From Phialophora verrucosa (Eukaryota > Ascomycota > Eurotiomycetes > Chaetothyriales > Herpotrichiellaceae): a stretch of DNA of 64,000 nt. Location: NCBI GenBank assembly GCA_002099365.1, contig MSED01000002.1, positions 1,612,001-1,676,000 on the forward strand, written 5' to 3'. A program made the position numbers and the translations under genes. Position 1 is the first letter of the stretch; each line of letters starts with the position of its first letter. The notes under the pieces were generated by a model. That model was not told the DNA's origin. It ran no database searches and saw only the letters and a program-made list of their open reading frames with translations. Below are positions 34,044-44,642 of the stretch, in pieces.

Positions 34044-37000
34044 CTAGCTCTCCCGTGCTTGTCTCACTTTGCTCTCCTCCTGGCGAACGACCTCGCCCAC
34101 CACAATCCGACAGAGTCTCTCGCACAACTCCTCGGCCGTCCATCCCCACGTCACCTCCCGTGCAGTGGAACCCTCCCTCACCTTACGCCCACCATACCAG
34201 CCCATCGAGAACTCACACTCCTGCATGAATCTCTCCAACACCTCGACCTCGCCGTCGCCGACAGTCCAGACGAACTCGCCGTTAATGAGCCCGTTCTTTG
34301 TCTCGTCCACGATCATCTGCTTGCCGCGCAGGGCCCAGACTTCGTCGCGGATTTGATCTCGAGGCGGAGGGTGGAATTTCGGGCGTAGCGATTTACGGTA
34401 TATGATGTGCAGGGTGCGGAAGTGGGCGTTTGTGAAGTCGCCGGTTGTGGCGAGAGGTGTCCTAGCTCTACGGCTGGGGTCAGATGGATAGGAAGGAGGG
34501 AGGAGGTAGGACGGAAGTGGAGGAACGGTGGGGTCCGGATTGGAATCAGAGTGAGATGGTCTGGCGGAAGAAGGGATTGAGGATTTTGTCTTCTGCCATT
34601 GAGGAGGCTCTGGATGCCCGTCACGGTGCTTTTGGGTGGGCGCGTGGGAAGTTGACGTTGGCGAGGGCTTCGACTTTGGCGCACAGTCGGTGTTGCGTTG
34701 CCCTTCTGACTGGGCCGAAATGTAAGGTTTCTGCTTCGAGCCCCAAATCCAGCTGCCCCAGCCTTTCTCTATTGCTGGTGGTTCCTTCTGTTGCGGACTC
34801 ACTGCGGCTGGGCGTCCCTGCTCTTCCATTTCAACTTCGCGTCGAAGAGGATGAGGTTCTGTAGGGACAGCTTCTGCCGCGTGAAGCTCTTGCTTCAACT
34901 GCATTCCCACCTCATCCCCAAATGATGTATCGTCGCTCGAAGACCGCATGCTGAAACTGCTCTCTTGCCCATCAACATCCACACCTCTGGATCTGCCACT
35001 AAAGATCACTCTTCTTGTCATGGTTGGCGTGTCAGGGCGGGAGAGAACAAAGCTCTCTCGAGAACCCTTCATGGCAGACCGTGGTGTTGGTGGACGGAGA
35101 GGAGACCCTGCCTCCTGCTCGTCCATAGACTGTCGCCGAGGCGCTGAGGGCTGGCGCTCTGGATGTGACGTGAACGGGGATGTTGACGAGTCGTTGAAGT
35201 TGACGGGGATTTTGACGGGCTGTGGAGGCGAAGATGGTGCTTCTGACAGATCCGAGGTTTCGTTCCTTGACTCATCGATCTCGTGGTGCTCATCGTGCGT
35301 AGCCGATCCCAAAGGTTCTTCGTGGTAATGCCGGTCAGAATCATCTCGAGGCTGCTCGTCTTCGTCGTCCTCATCGACACAATAGTCGCTCGCTGTCTCG
35401 AGACTTTCCTCCTCTACGGCGTCTTTCTTGGGCGTTCCGGCCATCAGATCGATGTCGAATTTTCCGCTATTGCTCCTCTGTCTAAATTGCTGTCGCTGGA
35501 TCTGGCCAGCCCCGAATCGCAGTTTGCTCTCAGACCCTTTATAAGCCATAAGGCCACTCACCTCATCCATGTTGGTTGATAAGAATGTGCTTTGCTCGTT
35601 AGGCACTTCAACATCTTCGCCTCTCTTCCACGGACTAGGAATCAAGCTCCTCCTAGGTTGATTGATGGCTTCCCTTGCTCGTTCCCGTTGCTTATGCTGT
35701 TCGCTGCGAGTGAATGAATTGTTACTGCCGCCGTGCGGTGGGCTCGAGGAACATTTGGCCTCTGCTAGCCATATGTCTGTCTCATCCCCAGCTTCGTTCT
35801 CTAAGTGGGAACGAACGGAAGCTTTCTCTGGCTTTGTTGCTGGCCGCTCTTCATCGTCACTGTCGCTATCGATGACTATGACCTGACTTTCAGAAGCATT
35901 CTGAATCTGTCTGGAAATGGCATCCCTCTCGAGTTGCCATTCGCGCTCTCGCCTAGCTTGAGTATCAAGAATGGCCGGCTCTGGTGGCTCTGAAATATTA
36001 TTCCGTGGTGTCTGGGGCCTATTCTCCATGATTCGGGGGTTATCGGAGCCTGGGACGCCGGGGGTTCCGGCGCGTGTAGCCTGTGGTTCCAGTTGAGCTT
36101 CTATGTCGTTGGCACTGACATTTGACTGAAGCTTGGCATTTGACAATGATCTACCCGACCCTGTATCCGTGTCTTCTCGATTTCCAGTGGCAATTGATTG
36201 GACTGGCAATTCGGCCACCTGCCTCTTTGCAAGCTCTTCCCCGAATCGAAGGCCGGCTCTGAGCTCGCGCTGGGTGCCGGAGTCGAAGCCGTTGAACAAA
36301 GCATCCTGATCATGCGGGGTTGGAGGTTGCGAAGTCGGGACGTTCTCGCGTGGTAGCGCTTTCTCAGTGCTGGGAGCGGGCGACATAATTTCCTGCAATG
36401 CAATACCTGCAAAGAGAGCCCCAGCCGATGCGCGGTGCTGGTGTTGTGGTGTTCGTCGGGGTTGATGTCTTGGTGGTGACGAAAGCTTGGGAGGTGAATA
36501 CGGTTGTGGCGTGACTTTCCGCATGAGACCAGGTCTGGACGAAGATGATACCTTAAGCAGGCTTCCGTTCTGCTCAGGCGCGGGTGGCGAAGATGGCACA
36601 GTGCTCGATATGTCACTTTCGTCCACTCTCAAGATGGGGTAGGCCAGTGTCTGTTCAGGGATAGGGGACAAAGTAGGCCTGGTGTCGTTCTTGATCGGCG
36701 GCGCGGAATATCCCATAGATGTCAAGCTGTGTGTCTGTGCCAGACCCGAACCTGTAGCCGCTCCCTCCTCCGGTGGACTACTAAGGTATCGTTTGACCGA
36801 AGGTAAAGTATCCAAATCAATCATCGTGAAACCTTCGCTCTCGAGCATTGTGTCAAGCCCTTCATTTCCATGATCGATGGCAGATTCATCGTCAAGAGGC
36901 TTTTCGACCTCATCAGATTCCCCATGGTAGGAGGAAGTAGGTGAGGGAGTCGGATAGCTCATTGCGCTATTAGCAGATACTTTCCGTGCTTGTAATTGAG

Positions 37001-37847
37001 CCTGGTAGGTAGTTATTCTGATCTTCTCGTCGGCAATGCAATCCTGACTGGGACGATCATCGTTGTCTTTAGACTTCGTTGACGGGCCTCGTGGTCGGAC
37101 AGCTATCTGATGCGGCTCAAGCTTCTTGGACTCTGGTGAGTCGCTTCCCAGTGCCGGCCCTGGCTCACCAATTCCGTCTTCACCCGCGACATCTGGATCG
37201 GGTCCAGCGTCAAGTTCTGTGCTGTCCGACTTCGGCCCCACTGCGTATGGTTGTACTCCAGTGTCTGCCGCTGTAGTACTTTTCCGATTGCTTCGGCGTT
37301 TTCGCGGCGACTTCTTCTGTTTCAGCCAGTCATCCCCTTCGGAGTCGTCTCCCAGCGGTATTATGTCCAAGTCTGTCACACTCTGTCTTCGGCTTCGACT
37401 GGAATTTCTGCTTTTGCGCTCAGGAGTTGCGCCTCTCTTGGTATTTGCATGCGATTTTCTGTCTTGAGCAGGGCGTTTCGGGGATGGGTCGCTTTGCAAC
37501 GGTATCTTCGTCGTACGCGTTCTCGCTCTGGTCATTGGAGTGTTTCCTTCCATATCTGCGTCCTCTGGCTCTGCCTCCACCGTCACTCGAATCTTCCAAG
37601 GGCTGAGGTGCTGTTCCGATACGGCGCAAAACGGAGAGGATGGGAACGCTTCGATACTCTGGGAGCTAGGTTTTGGATGTCTGGCTATATTCTTTGTTGT
37701 GGTAATTGAAGGTCGTCTAGGCGCAGGCTTGCGACTTTCACAGGCGCCAATGTCACTGCTGTACTCATCGTTGAGAGAAGCTGCGAGTGGATCAGGTGAG
37801 CTTAGATCGTCGTGGTAATAGGAGGTAACAGATGGTGATCGCAGCAT
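34044..37847 (-). CDS. Large disordered nuclear protein, AT-DNA-binding type
   Basis: Intronless frame of 1267 residues from an ATG at 37847. Almost all of it is low-complexity, Ser/Pro/Asp/Glu-rich and disordered, with basic clusters (KKSPRKRRSNRKS near 185; RKSRNSSRSRRQSV near 150) that resemble degenerate AT-hook or nuclear-localisation sequences. Near residue 82, LSPWKIRVTVEAEPED is a short ordered motif I associate with fungal proteins annotated as AT DNA binding protein. The C-terminal 130 residues form a compact domain (AHFRTLHIIYRKSLRPKFHP; EFVWTVGDGEVEVLERFMQE; WGWTAEELCERLCRIVVGEV). A nuclear, chromatin-related role is inferred; no catalytic domain is visible. The canonical RGRP AT-hook core is not seen, so the family name is tentative. 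Confidence 0.72.
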   Translation of the reverse strand: MLRSPSVTSYYHDDLSSPDPLAASLNDEYSSDIGACESRKPAPRRPSITTTKNIARHPKPSSQSIEAFPSSPFCAVSEQHLSPWKIRVTVEAEPEDADMEGNTPMTRARTRTTKIPLQSDPSPKRPAQDRKSHANTKRGATPERKSRNSSRSRRQSVTDLDIIPLGDDSEGDDWLKQKKSPRKRRSNRKSTTAADTGVQPYAVGPKSDSTELDAGPDPDVAGEDGIGEPGPALGSDSPESKKLEPHQIAVRPRGPSTKSKDNDDRPSQDCIADEKIRITTYQAQLQARKVSANSAMSYPTPSPTSSYHGESDEVEKPLDDESAIDHGNEGLDTMLESEGFTMIDLDTLPSVKRYLSSPPEEGAATGSGLAQTHSLTSMGYSAPPIKNDTRPTLSPIPEQTLAYPILRVDESDISSTVPSSPPAPEQNGSLLKVSSSSRPGLMRKVTPQPYSPPKLSSPPRHQPRRTPQHQHRASAGALFAGIALQEIMSPAPSTEKALPRENVPTSQPPTPHDQDALFNGFDSGTQRELRAGLRFGEELAKRQVAELPVQSIATGNREDTDTGSGRSLSNAKLQSNVSANDIEAQLEPQATRAGTPGVPGSDNPRIMENRPQTPRNNISEPPEPAILDTQARREREWQLERDAISRQIQNASESQVIVIDSDSDDEERPATKPEKASVRSHLENEAGDETDIWLAEAKCSSSPPHGGSNNSFTRSEQHKQRERAREAINQPRRSLIPSPWKRGEDVEVPNEQSTFLSTNMDEVSGLMAYKGSESKLRFGAGQIQRQQFRQRSNSGKFDIDLMAGTPKKDAVEEESLETASDYCVDEDDEDEQPRDDSDRHYHEEPLGSATHDEHHEIDESRNETSDLSEAPSSPPQPVKIPVNFNDSSTSPFTSHPERQPSAPRRQSMDEQEAGSPLRPPTPRSAMKGSRESFVLSRPDTPTMTRRVIFSGRSRGVDVDGQESSFSMRSSSDDTSFGDEVGMQLKQELHAAEAVPTEPHPLRREVEMEEQGRPAAVSPQQKEPPAIEKGWGSWIWGSKQKPYISAQSEGQRNTDCAPKSKPSPTSTSHAPTQKHRDGHPEPPQWQKTKSSIPSSARPSHSDSNPDPTVPPLPSYLLPPSYPSDPSRRARTPLATTGDFTNAHFRTLHIIYRKSLRPKFHPPPRDQIRDEVWALRGKQMIVDETKNGLINGEFVWTVGDGEVEVLERFMQECEFSMGWYGGRKVREGSTAREVTWGWTAEELCERLCRIVVGEVVRQEESKVRQARES

Positions 37848-38197
37848 TGTAGCGCTTCGGGCAAGCGCCGCCGACTGTGGAATCGACTGGTATGTGCGGT
37901 CTGCCTCGCGGTGGTTCGCGCCTTGACCACAACAACATGCGCCGTTCAGACCATAGACAAAGATATAATATCGACGCGGTAGTCGTATGCAGTTGAGAAT
38001 TTGATACTGGTTAGCTCGCTAGAATAGTTGTTTACTATTGTCTGGCGATACTTTCAGGACTTTTGGCAACGAGACTTGTTTGTTTACTAAATGACGTCGA
38101 TTTCTGAGCCTCTGATTGGCTGCAGCACTGAAGAATTCAGCCTTGCGAGTTACAGCCTCGTCCGCCAGTCGCGTCCCAGATCTTTTCTTTTCTCTTC
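37848..38197. other. Intergenic region
   Basis: 350 bp: 5' flank of the large nuclear-type gene and 3' flank of the aldose epimerase. Nothing notable. Confidence 0.5.
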
Positions 38198-39477
38198 TCA
38201 GAATGTCGAGAAGTCATACGTCGCGTAATTCACTGCAGGCCCTGTCGTAGGCCCAAAAATTTCGTACTCGCTGACTCCCCACTCCGGATGGTTGACGCCG
38301 TCAATCCAGGCCTGTGTCTCGATCACAATACATCCGTGCTGGTTGACAAACCTGGCTGCCCCTTGTGTCCCGTTGTTCCTTGCCTGCTGACTCGCCTTGA
38401 CTGGGATGGTGCCATTTTGGCCATTGCACGTGTATATCTGAAGACCTTGCTGATTGGTCGACACATCTAGCTGGATGCCCGTGGTGGCGGACCACAAACG
38501 GAGCACAGGGAAATTTGAGGCTGCGGGACCTGCATTTGCTGGTCTGTCGAGGATAAAGGCATTGTCAATGCCAGTGCAGCCTGCTCCACAAACACCAGTA
38601 GCATTGTCGACGGCGTCTCCGATCAGCTTCGGAGATAGGAAGTTCAAGGCGGAGACGTCTGTGACAGCGCCCAGGCCGCCGGTGGGTATCAGTATCGGGT
38701 CGACGACAATATATCGATCCGAGTAGGGCATCCACAGAGTAGTGTCGTTCAAGATAGTGGCTTGCTTAAACGCGTTGAGATTCCAGTAAATGTGGTTTGC
38801 CAGCATAATGGGTGTGTCTTGATCGAGGGCCGTGGACACCAGGCTGCTGGTCAACCTGGGCTTGATTTCGCCCTGAGGGCCACTTGCTGCACGGCTCAGT
38901 GTGAACGTTGCGGTCGTCAGCACCGTGCCTGGGAAGCCCTGGAAGCCAGTGTCGAGCAGGCTGAAGGTGATGCTTGATGGGGATGAAGCCACCACGGTCC
39001 AGTTTCGCTGGTCATAGCCAACGGTTCCTCCATGCAGGGTGTCCGCGCCAGCATTTTCGTTCGCAGGAATGTGGTAGCTCTGGCCGTTCAGTGTGAAGGT
39101 GCTATTCTTGATCCGATTTGCATATCTTCCCACAATCGGGCCGAAATAAGTATGATTCGCTGGCCGTCGTTAGCTGGAAGAAAGCCAGTGTCGGCATCGA
39201 CATCGCCCTTGCGGGACTTACTCTCGGTATCAGTCAAATACTGGGTAGCATTGTCATATCCGGCGACCACGTCCTGGTAATTGCCGTCGCGATCTTGCAC
39301 CAGCAGAGACGTCAGCCGCGCCCCATACGGGATGAACTTGGCAGTAATGTTCTCAGCGGTCAACGTATACACAGAGAAAGGGTATGCGCCGGTTGGGACA
39401 GAGGTGTTTGAGCTATTTTGACATAAGCCCGGCAGGACGAGGATAGATGCTAGGGCATAATAAAGTGGCGACCACAT
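38198..39477 (-). CDS. Secreted aldose 1-epimerase (galactose mutarotase family)
   Basis: Exons 39222-39477 and 38198-39159, with a 62-nt intron (GTAAGT, GCTAAC branch, CCAG); 405 residues. The junction gives TDTETNHTYFGPIVGRYANR, the conserved entry of the mutarotase domain (NxxYFGxxxGRxANRI). Further motifs: ADTLHGGTVGYDQRNW with a conserved His, PIMLANHIYWNLNA with the second catalytic His, and a late Glu in CIVIETQAWIDGVNHPEW, as in GalM. Residues 1-19 (MWSPLYYALASILVLPGLC) are a signal peptide, and several NxS/T sites (NSSNTS, NATQ, NSTF) suggest glycosylation, so it is extracellular, unlike the cytosolic Leloir enzyme. It would interconvert anomers of hexoses released from polysaccharides. 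An intracellular GAL10-like role is unlikely given the signal peptide. Confidence 0.92.
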
Positions 39478-40120
39478 GTTGAGACCCCTTCTTCTGGGCG
39501 TTGCCTGTCTAGAGGTTCGAAGATATCGAGGGCGTCAGGTAACCAGATGCGGAGCAGGTATTATATAGCTTGCCAGAGTCGAGCATTGCAGGGCTTGCTC
39601 ACGGACAGACTACATGGATATAGGTTACATCAACATGCCACCGGCGTCCACAAAGAACCGTCGTGAGGCGTGGTGAGGTGATGCTACAGTGGAGCTCGAA
39701 GGCCTTGCCCCGGAGCCCCGGCGGCTCTCAATACGTATGTACTTCAACAGCTGGGGCATGGCGGAAGCTTGAATACAAATGCGGGGAGCTACAAACGATT
39801 GCGACCCTGTCAATCTCACCGAATCCGGGGTAGATGGATGGTAGGTGGCTGGCTCCTTCAACAACCACTGACGTAGATCATGTTCTCATTGGCCTTCGCA
39901 TAGCTGTTTCGGCGTGTTGGTTCGGTTCATCTTGTGCCGGTGTGTCCCGTACTATACCCTGTAACCAGGCCACCGGCATCTTTCCTGCTCGGGCATCATG
40001 AGCCTTCTTGTAGCCGAGCATGCTCGCTTCACAGAGCTTGCCCTTGCCTATTAGATGCTTCAGATGAGGAGCTAACTGCATTGCACTGTCGTCGCAGGCT
40101 GTTCTCATAACGCCTTGGTC
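39478..40120. other. Intergenic region upstream of the aldose epimerase
   Basis: About 640 bp: promoter of the epimerase (TATA at 39561) and 3' flank of the Sds3-like gene. No further gene. Confidence 0.5.
39561..39567 (-). promoter_or_regulatory. TATA box of the aldose 1-epimerase gene
   Basis: TATATAA on the minus strand, 84 bp upstream of the ATG at 39477. It fits a regulated secreted-enzyme gene. Confidence 0.6.
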
Positions 40121-41612
40121 TCATTGTACTCCAGGCGCCTTTCGCGGGTCCACATCCACCAAATGAACATCAAGATACACTGGCCAGTCGGGCGCCAGAT
40201 TGCTTCGTGACTCAGACAACGGTTTGAGAGCTTCTTCCACTGCCTTCCTGTCCACCTGTCCTTTTGGCTGGTTTTCGGACTGAGTGATCTTGAATAGATC
40301 CTCTTCAAGCTCTTCGGCCATCAGCCGGCTCGGTTGGGGCAGGAATGTGCCTTGTCTCCCTTGATGTGTGTGCAATGTCGCATATGGCAGCGCCGGACGG
40401 GTTGCAGCTTTCTCAGCAAGTTCGCTCAAAGCGTTCAGGCCACTCATACCACCGATTGTGCGAGTCGACCTGGTCACATGGACATTCTGACTTGCCGACC
40501 TGTCCATCTCGGGAGCCTCTAGCTCTTCGTCCTCTTCAGAAGCTGACCCGTCAGAGCCGCGCGACCGGTCGTCGTCCACTTTGTGCCGATTGCGCACGTT
40601 GCTCGTGTCGCCTTCCTTGCGGGACGTTGAGAAGAAGTGACGGGCGGCGATCTGCGCTTGATGGGACTGGAAGTTCAGCTCTTTCTCCGTGAACAGTGTG
40701 TGGATAGAGTAAAGAGGGGCCGTTTGGTTCGACAACGCAACTCGGCCACGTTCTCCAGGGGTGGAAATGCCATTGCGAGAAGGTGAGCCAACATCGTCAT
40801 CTGCGAGCTTTCGCTTCCGTTTATTTGTGACTTCTCCAACACCATTCATATCCTCCTGCTCGCGATGCCTTGTGAAGCGTGTCTTGCGACTGGTGTGGTT
40901 GCCGCCAGGACTCGCTGGGTTGGTGATGCTGAACTGACTGGGATGGAGGAGGAGCGCATTGGTATCTGCAATGTCGAGTTGTTCTTTCTCTTTCATTAAG
41001 CGTTGTCTTTTGCTTGACAGCGCTTGGAATAGCCGTTCTCGGAGGGTGGAGGTCATTTGCTCGCATTCTTCGGCGGCCAGGTGGAGGCGATAGTCACATT
41101 CATATTTTAGTCTTTCGAGGCGCTTGTTGTGATTGTTCTGTCCAGAATATTAGAGGAAGACCCAAGCCGCGCTCAGTCGAGAAATGGCATACCATGAGCT
41201 GTATAAGTGCAACTTCCTTCGCGATCTTCGCATCACCAATCTCGTGAACGAACTCGGCGTACCATTTTCCAGCCAACGAGGACATTTGTGACTGATATGG
41301 CGTGCTGGACGCTGTCAGCTCGGTTATCTTATTTATCTCTTCCGGTGAGTCTTCCAGCGGTTCAGGCTCGTAAGGATCGGTCTGTGAGATGAGGCTCATG
41401 TCATGTTGTAGGGCGATGAGCTGCTCCCTGTAGTGTTGCTCTCGGTTCGACGACAATTCATTGTATAATTCTTGCTGATGTGCAACATGCTGGTTCCGGC
41501 GTTTGTCCCGCTTCGACAGGGGTTGTGCTGGGGGAGTGGGTGACTGTCGATGGGGGTATGCGCTGCTATCAGGGCCGGCTAGGGGAGACGTTGGGGATGG
41601 CGAGTACGCCAT
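40121..41612 (-). CDS. Sds3/Dep1-like subunit of the Rpd3-Sin3 histone deacetylase complex
   Basis: Exons 41193-41612 and 40121-41137 with a 55-nt intron (GTATGC to GGACAG); 478 residues. The Sds3 domain runs from about 35 to 190: KRDKRRNQHVAHQQELYNEL, REQHYREQLIALQHDMSLIS, then after the junction NHNKRLERLKYECDYRLHLA and EECEQMTSTLRERLFQA. The long helical, charged segment before and after the variable PYEPEPLED loop is the coiled coil that binds Sin3. The remaining 280 residues are mostly disordered with a basic patch (NKRKRKLADDD) and an acidic patch (SASEEDEELE), plus a C-terminal ordered piece. It would act in the nucleus as a scaffold of Rpd3L-type corepressor complexes. Dep1 versus Sds3 orthology cannot be told by eye. 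The ATG at 41612 is the first in-frame methionine. Confidence 0.83.
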
Positions 41613-42505
41613 TTGGAGCGGGAAGCGCACAGACTTGGTGTCGATTCCTGTGAGAATGCTGGCAAGGGAGAAGAAGGTTTGTGAGAAGGAATCACATTTC
41701 TAGGAGAACCAAAGTTGTTGCAAGTTACTACGGAGCACCTTTGTTGGCGGCTTCGTCACTGGACCGTTGACAACCAAGATGGGCAGCTGAGCCGAGGGCA
41801 AACTCACCAAACATGCCATGCCATTTTTGGTCAGCAGCAGCAGCGCGAGCAGCAGGTGGTGGGAACAATGCTTGTAAGATTCGTGTCACTCGACCTTCAC
41901 GTTATCAAAAGGCTGCCTCGTGTCACCATAGCTTCACCACTACGGAGTCGCGCTCACCTTTTCTCCACCCTCACCAAGCCTGGAACAATATGGTGGCTGT
42001 TGGATTCAAGGACTTCGTGTCAAATACAACCTATCATCCAATTCAACATGGATGCTTTGCCTGTGGACACGGCACCGTAGCCAGTCCGCTCTCGCTGACA
42101 GTGCCCATATTCCTATCGATCCCCTCGACAAAGTCCCTTCTTAGGTAAATTTCGTACCCCGTCCCACCATGCACAGTAGAGGGAGATGAGCCAATTAGGA
42201 GCGATTGTCCCACCCAACCTCACCGCATCCCCGCGGTTGTGCCTGGCTAAGAACTCGGCTGGGCCGTTGTGTCCGTTCTATACCCCAGTGACCCCTCCAA
42301 AACTCAAACTTAGATTGTTAGACAACACTATAATTCTCTCTTCCCGCCTGCCGAACACACCTACCTGTGAATCCCCTGAAGTTCGAGTGATTATCGGTAG
42401 GGACTTGGATGTACCGCGAAATAACAAACGAAGAAAATTGACCTCGCTGACTTTGCAGAGCCTCGAACCGTGCGTTTCGAGGACTTTCGACACGCAGGCA
42501 TAACC
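41613..42505. other. Divergent intergenic region, Sds3-like gene and amidohydrolase
   Basis: About 890 bp with the two promoters. No clear TATA box on either side and no gene. Confidence 0.5.
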
Positions 42506-43895
42506 ATGTGTGCAACGGTCATCCGCTCCGTTGCCTTGTTCGACGGCCATGCCACGCACTCGGACGCAACTGTCGTCTTTGACTCGGAAAGCGGCAAGAT
42601 CACGTCCGTCTCGACCGGTTCTAGTCATCCTCAACACCCGTCAGGCGCCACGGTGATCGATGGCAAAGGCCACACTCTGCTTCCAGGCTTGATTGAGTCA
42701 CACATGCATTGTCACGGGCTGCATTTGCCGCCGGGGGCAAGCGTGAAAGACGTCCTAAGATCACCCCTGAAGAGCGGCGTTACTACAGTCTGCGACATGC
42801 ATTCTGACCTGGATTCGGTCAACACTCTCAGGAAAGCAATTGCCGACGAACTCGTGAAGGCCAAATCCGGAGGCACAGTCACACTATCTGATCTCAAGAG
42901 CTCGCTGCTTGGTGCCACAATTGAAGGCGGGTGGCCGAAGCCGATTGTATTGAGCGGTCACCCAACGGAAGAAGTGAGTGCTGTGCAGCCACGGGCTATT
43001 TGCCCTACCGCAAGAAGATTCATTACGCAGTGCCTTAGTTGACAACTTGCAGGTGATCGATATGGTCAAGAAGTGGCCCAATCTCACGCCAGAGAGCGCA
43101 GCAGAATATGTCAAGAACCAGAAAGCCAACGGAGCGAACTACATCAAGTTAATGCAGGAGAACTGCTGCTCGCTTGCTATTCCCACAAACTCCGTTCCCG
43201 TTGCCACCCTCGAGCTTCAGACTGCGGTCGTCAAGGCCGCTCACGAGAACGGCCTCCCTTGCGTTGGACACGCATTGAGTGTTGACATGACTGAGGTCAT
43301 TCTCAAGGCCGGGGCTGACGGTCTTACCCACACCTTTGTTGACCAGCCTCCACCACAAAGCATCATTGACCTCTACAAAAAGACTGGCGCATTTGTGATC
43401 CCAACCCTGACGGTTTTAGCCAGTCTGACGGCTGAGCTACAGGACTGGAGAGATAGATTTGCGGAGATTGCGCACAAAAAAGGAATTGTCGACGATTTCA
43501 CAAGGCAAAATATGAAAGAGCTTCTCGGCATGAAGGATCCGTCTGCCAAGTTGGAGTACGCCTTTCAGACTATCAAAAAGCTGAAGGGAGAGGGTATCGA
43601 TGTTGTCGCCGGGACCGATGCCGTTGCTGGCTTGAAGGGCACTGGTATTGGGCCGAGCCTGTGGATGGAGTTGGAATTGTACGTGGAGAAATGCGGCTTC
43701 ACTGTTGCGGAGGCTCTACACTCGGCCACGGCTGTGCCGGCCAAGAGATTCGGGTTCAATGATCGTGGAGAAGTCGCAGAAGGCAAACGGGCCGATCTCG
43801 TACTCGTCAAGGGCGATGTTAACAAGAGACTGCAGAATCTGTGGGAAGGCGACGGCATCGTCGGAGTCTGGAAGCAGGGCTTCAAGGCTGCTTGA
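42506..43895 (+). CDS. Metal-dependent amidohydrolase (imidazolonepropionase/prolidase-like)
   Basis: Exons 42506-42973 and 43053-43895 with a 79-nt intron (GTGAGT to TTGCAG); 436 residues. The amidohydrolase barrel is complete: LLPGLIESHMHCHG with metal ligands His66 and His68, NYIKLMQEN with the probable carboxylated Lys188, His229 in CVGHALSVDM, His249 in GLTHTFVDQ and the catalytic Asp in VVAGTDAVAG. The C terminus closes the small beta domain (GEVAEGKRADLVLVKGDVNK). The binuclear hydrolases of this group cleave cyclic amides or amide bonds of xenobiotics and secondary metabolites; the substrate cannot be read from sequence. No signal peptide, so cytosolic. The ATG at 42506 is the first methionine in frame with the conserved start. 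Confidence 0.9.
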
Positions 43896-44170
43896 GGGAT
43901 CCTGCCAAAGAGGGTAACGTGTCAAAGGTCTTTCTTTTTCCGAGTCTCTCTCATATACAACTCACTGTTCTCTCAAATCTTCCTCACTCTCGTTTGGTCT
44001 TTCTCGTGGACCTCTTAACCATTCGGCTTGCAGCCTCCCTCAGACCCAGTTCGTCAAGCGACTTGAAGCCTGTTATTTCGAAGGACCATCTGCAAAATAG
44101 CATCCGAAACTCAGGGCCCTTCACAGATTCCTACGGCGTCAACGCAGCTTTCCGTCAAGCATCAGCACAA
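43896..44170. other. Gap between the amidohydrolase and a membrane ORF
   Basis: The frame of the next ORF is open back into the amidohydrolase coding region, so an earlier start or upstream exon is possible. I see no confirmed exon. Confidence 0.35.
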
Positions 44171-44599
44171 ATGATATCAGCAGTCGGATTCTTGCTTTGC
44201 GTTTCAGCTGTGCTTCGCCTGCTACGGAGCATCTTGAATGATTACTGCTCAGTAAAATCCGGCCAACCCGCGCACACCACTGAGACAGATCCATTCTCGT
44301 GCCAAAGACTCATCGTCTATGTTATAGCTCTTCCACTGATCCTAATTCTGGGCTTGGTCGACGCGATCGACGAGTTATGGCAGTACATGCTACTCTCGCG
44401 CAATGCAATCCAGCATATGATCGAAACAATGATCAAGCAGGCTACCATCACACCAAAGGACTTGGACCTGGTCAGACTGTCCTCTATGTCGCTACCCAAG
44501 GCACATGTTGAGGGAAGAGACTGTATCGCTAGTACAGGACTGACCTCAGGCGGCAAAGAGATTCACTCCGCTGAGCCAAACGCAACCCTTCGAAAATGA
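44171..44599 (+). CDS. Hypothetical two-span membrane protein
   Basis: 142 residues from the ATG at 44171. Two hydrophobic helices are evident: MISAVGFLLCVSAVLRLL near the start and LIVYVIALPLILILGLVDAI near 48-67; the rest is polar. I recognise no family. It ends 43 bp before the next gene on the same strand, and in the +1 frame coding-like sequence (GFVGCFHPVRRLMGDNPEGG) crosses its stop. It may therefore be an upstream exon of that gene, joined through an intron I cannot define. The start is uncertain because the frame is open further upstream. Confidence 0.35.
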   Translation: MISAVGFLLCVSAVLRLLRSILNDYCSVKSGQPAHTTETDPFSCQRLIVYVIALPLILILGLVDAIDELWQYMLLSRNAIQHMIETMIKQATITPKDLDLVRLSSMSLPKAHVEGRDCIASTGLTSGGKEIHSAEPNATLRK

Positions 44600-44642
44600 G
44601 GTGCCTGGCTTTGTGGGTTGCTTCCACCCAGTCCGTCGACTA

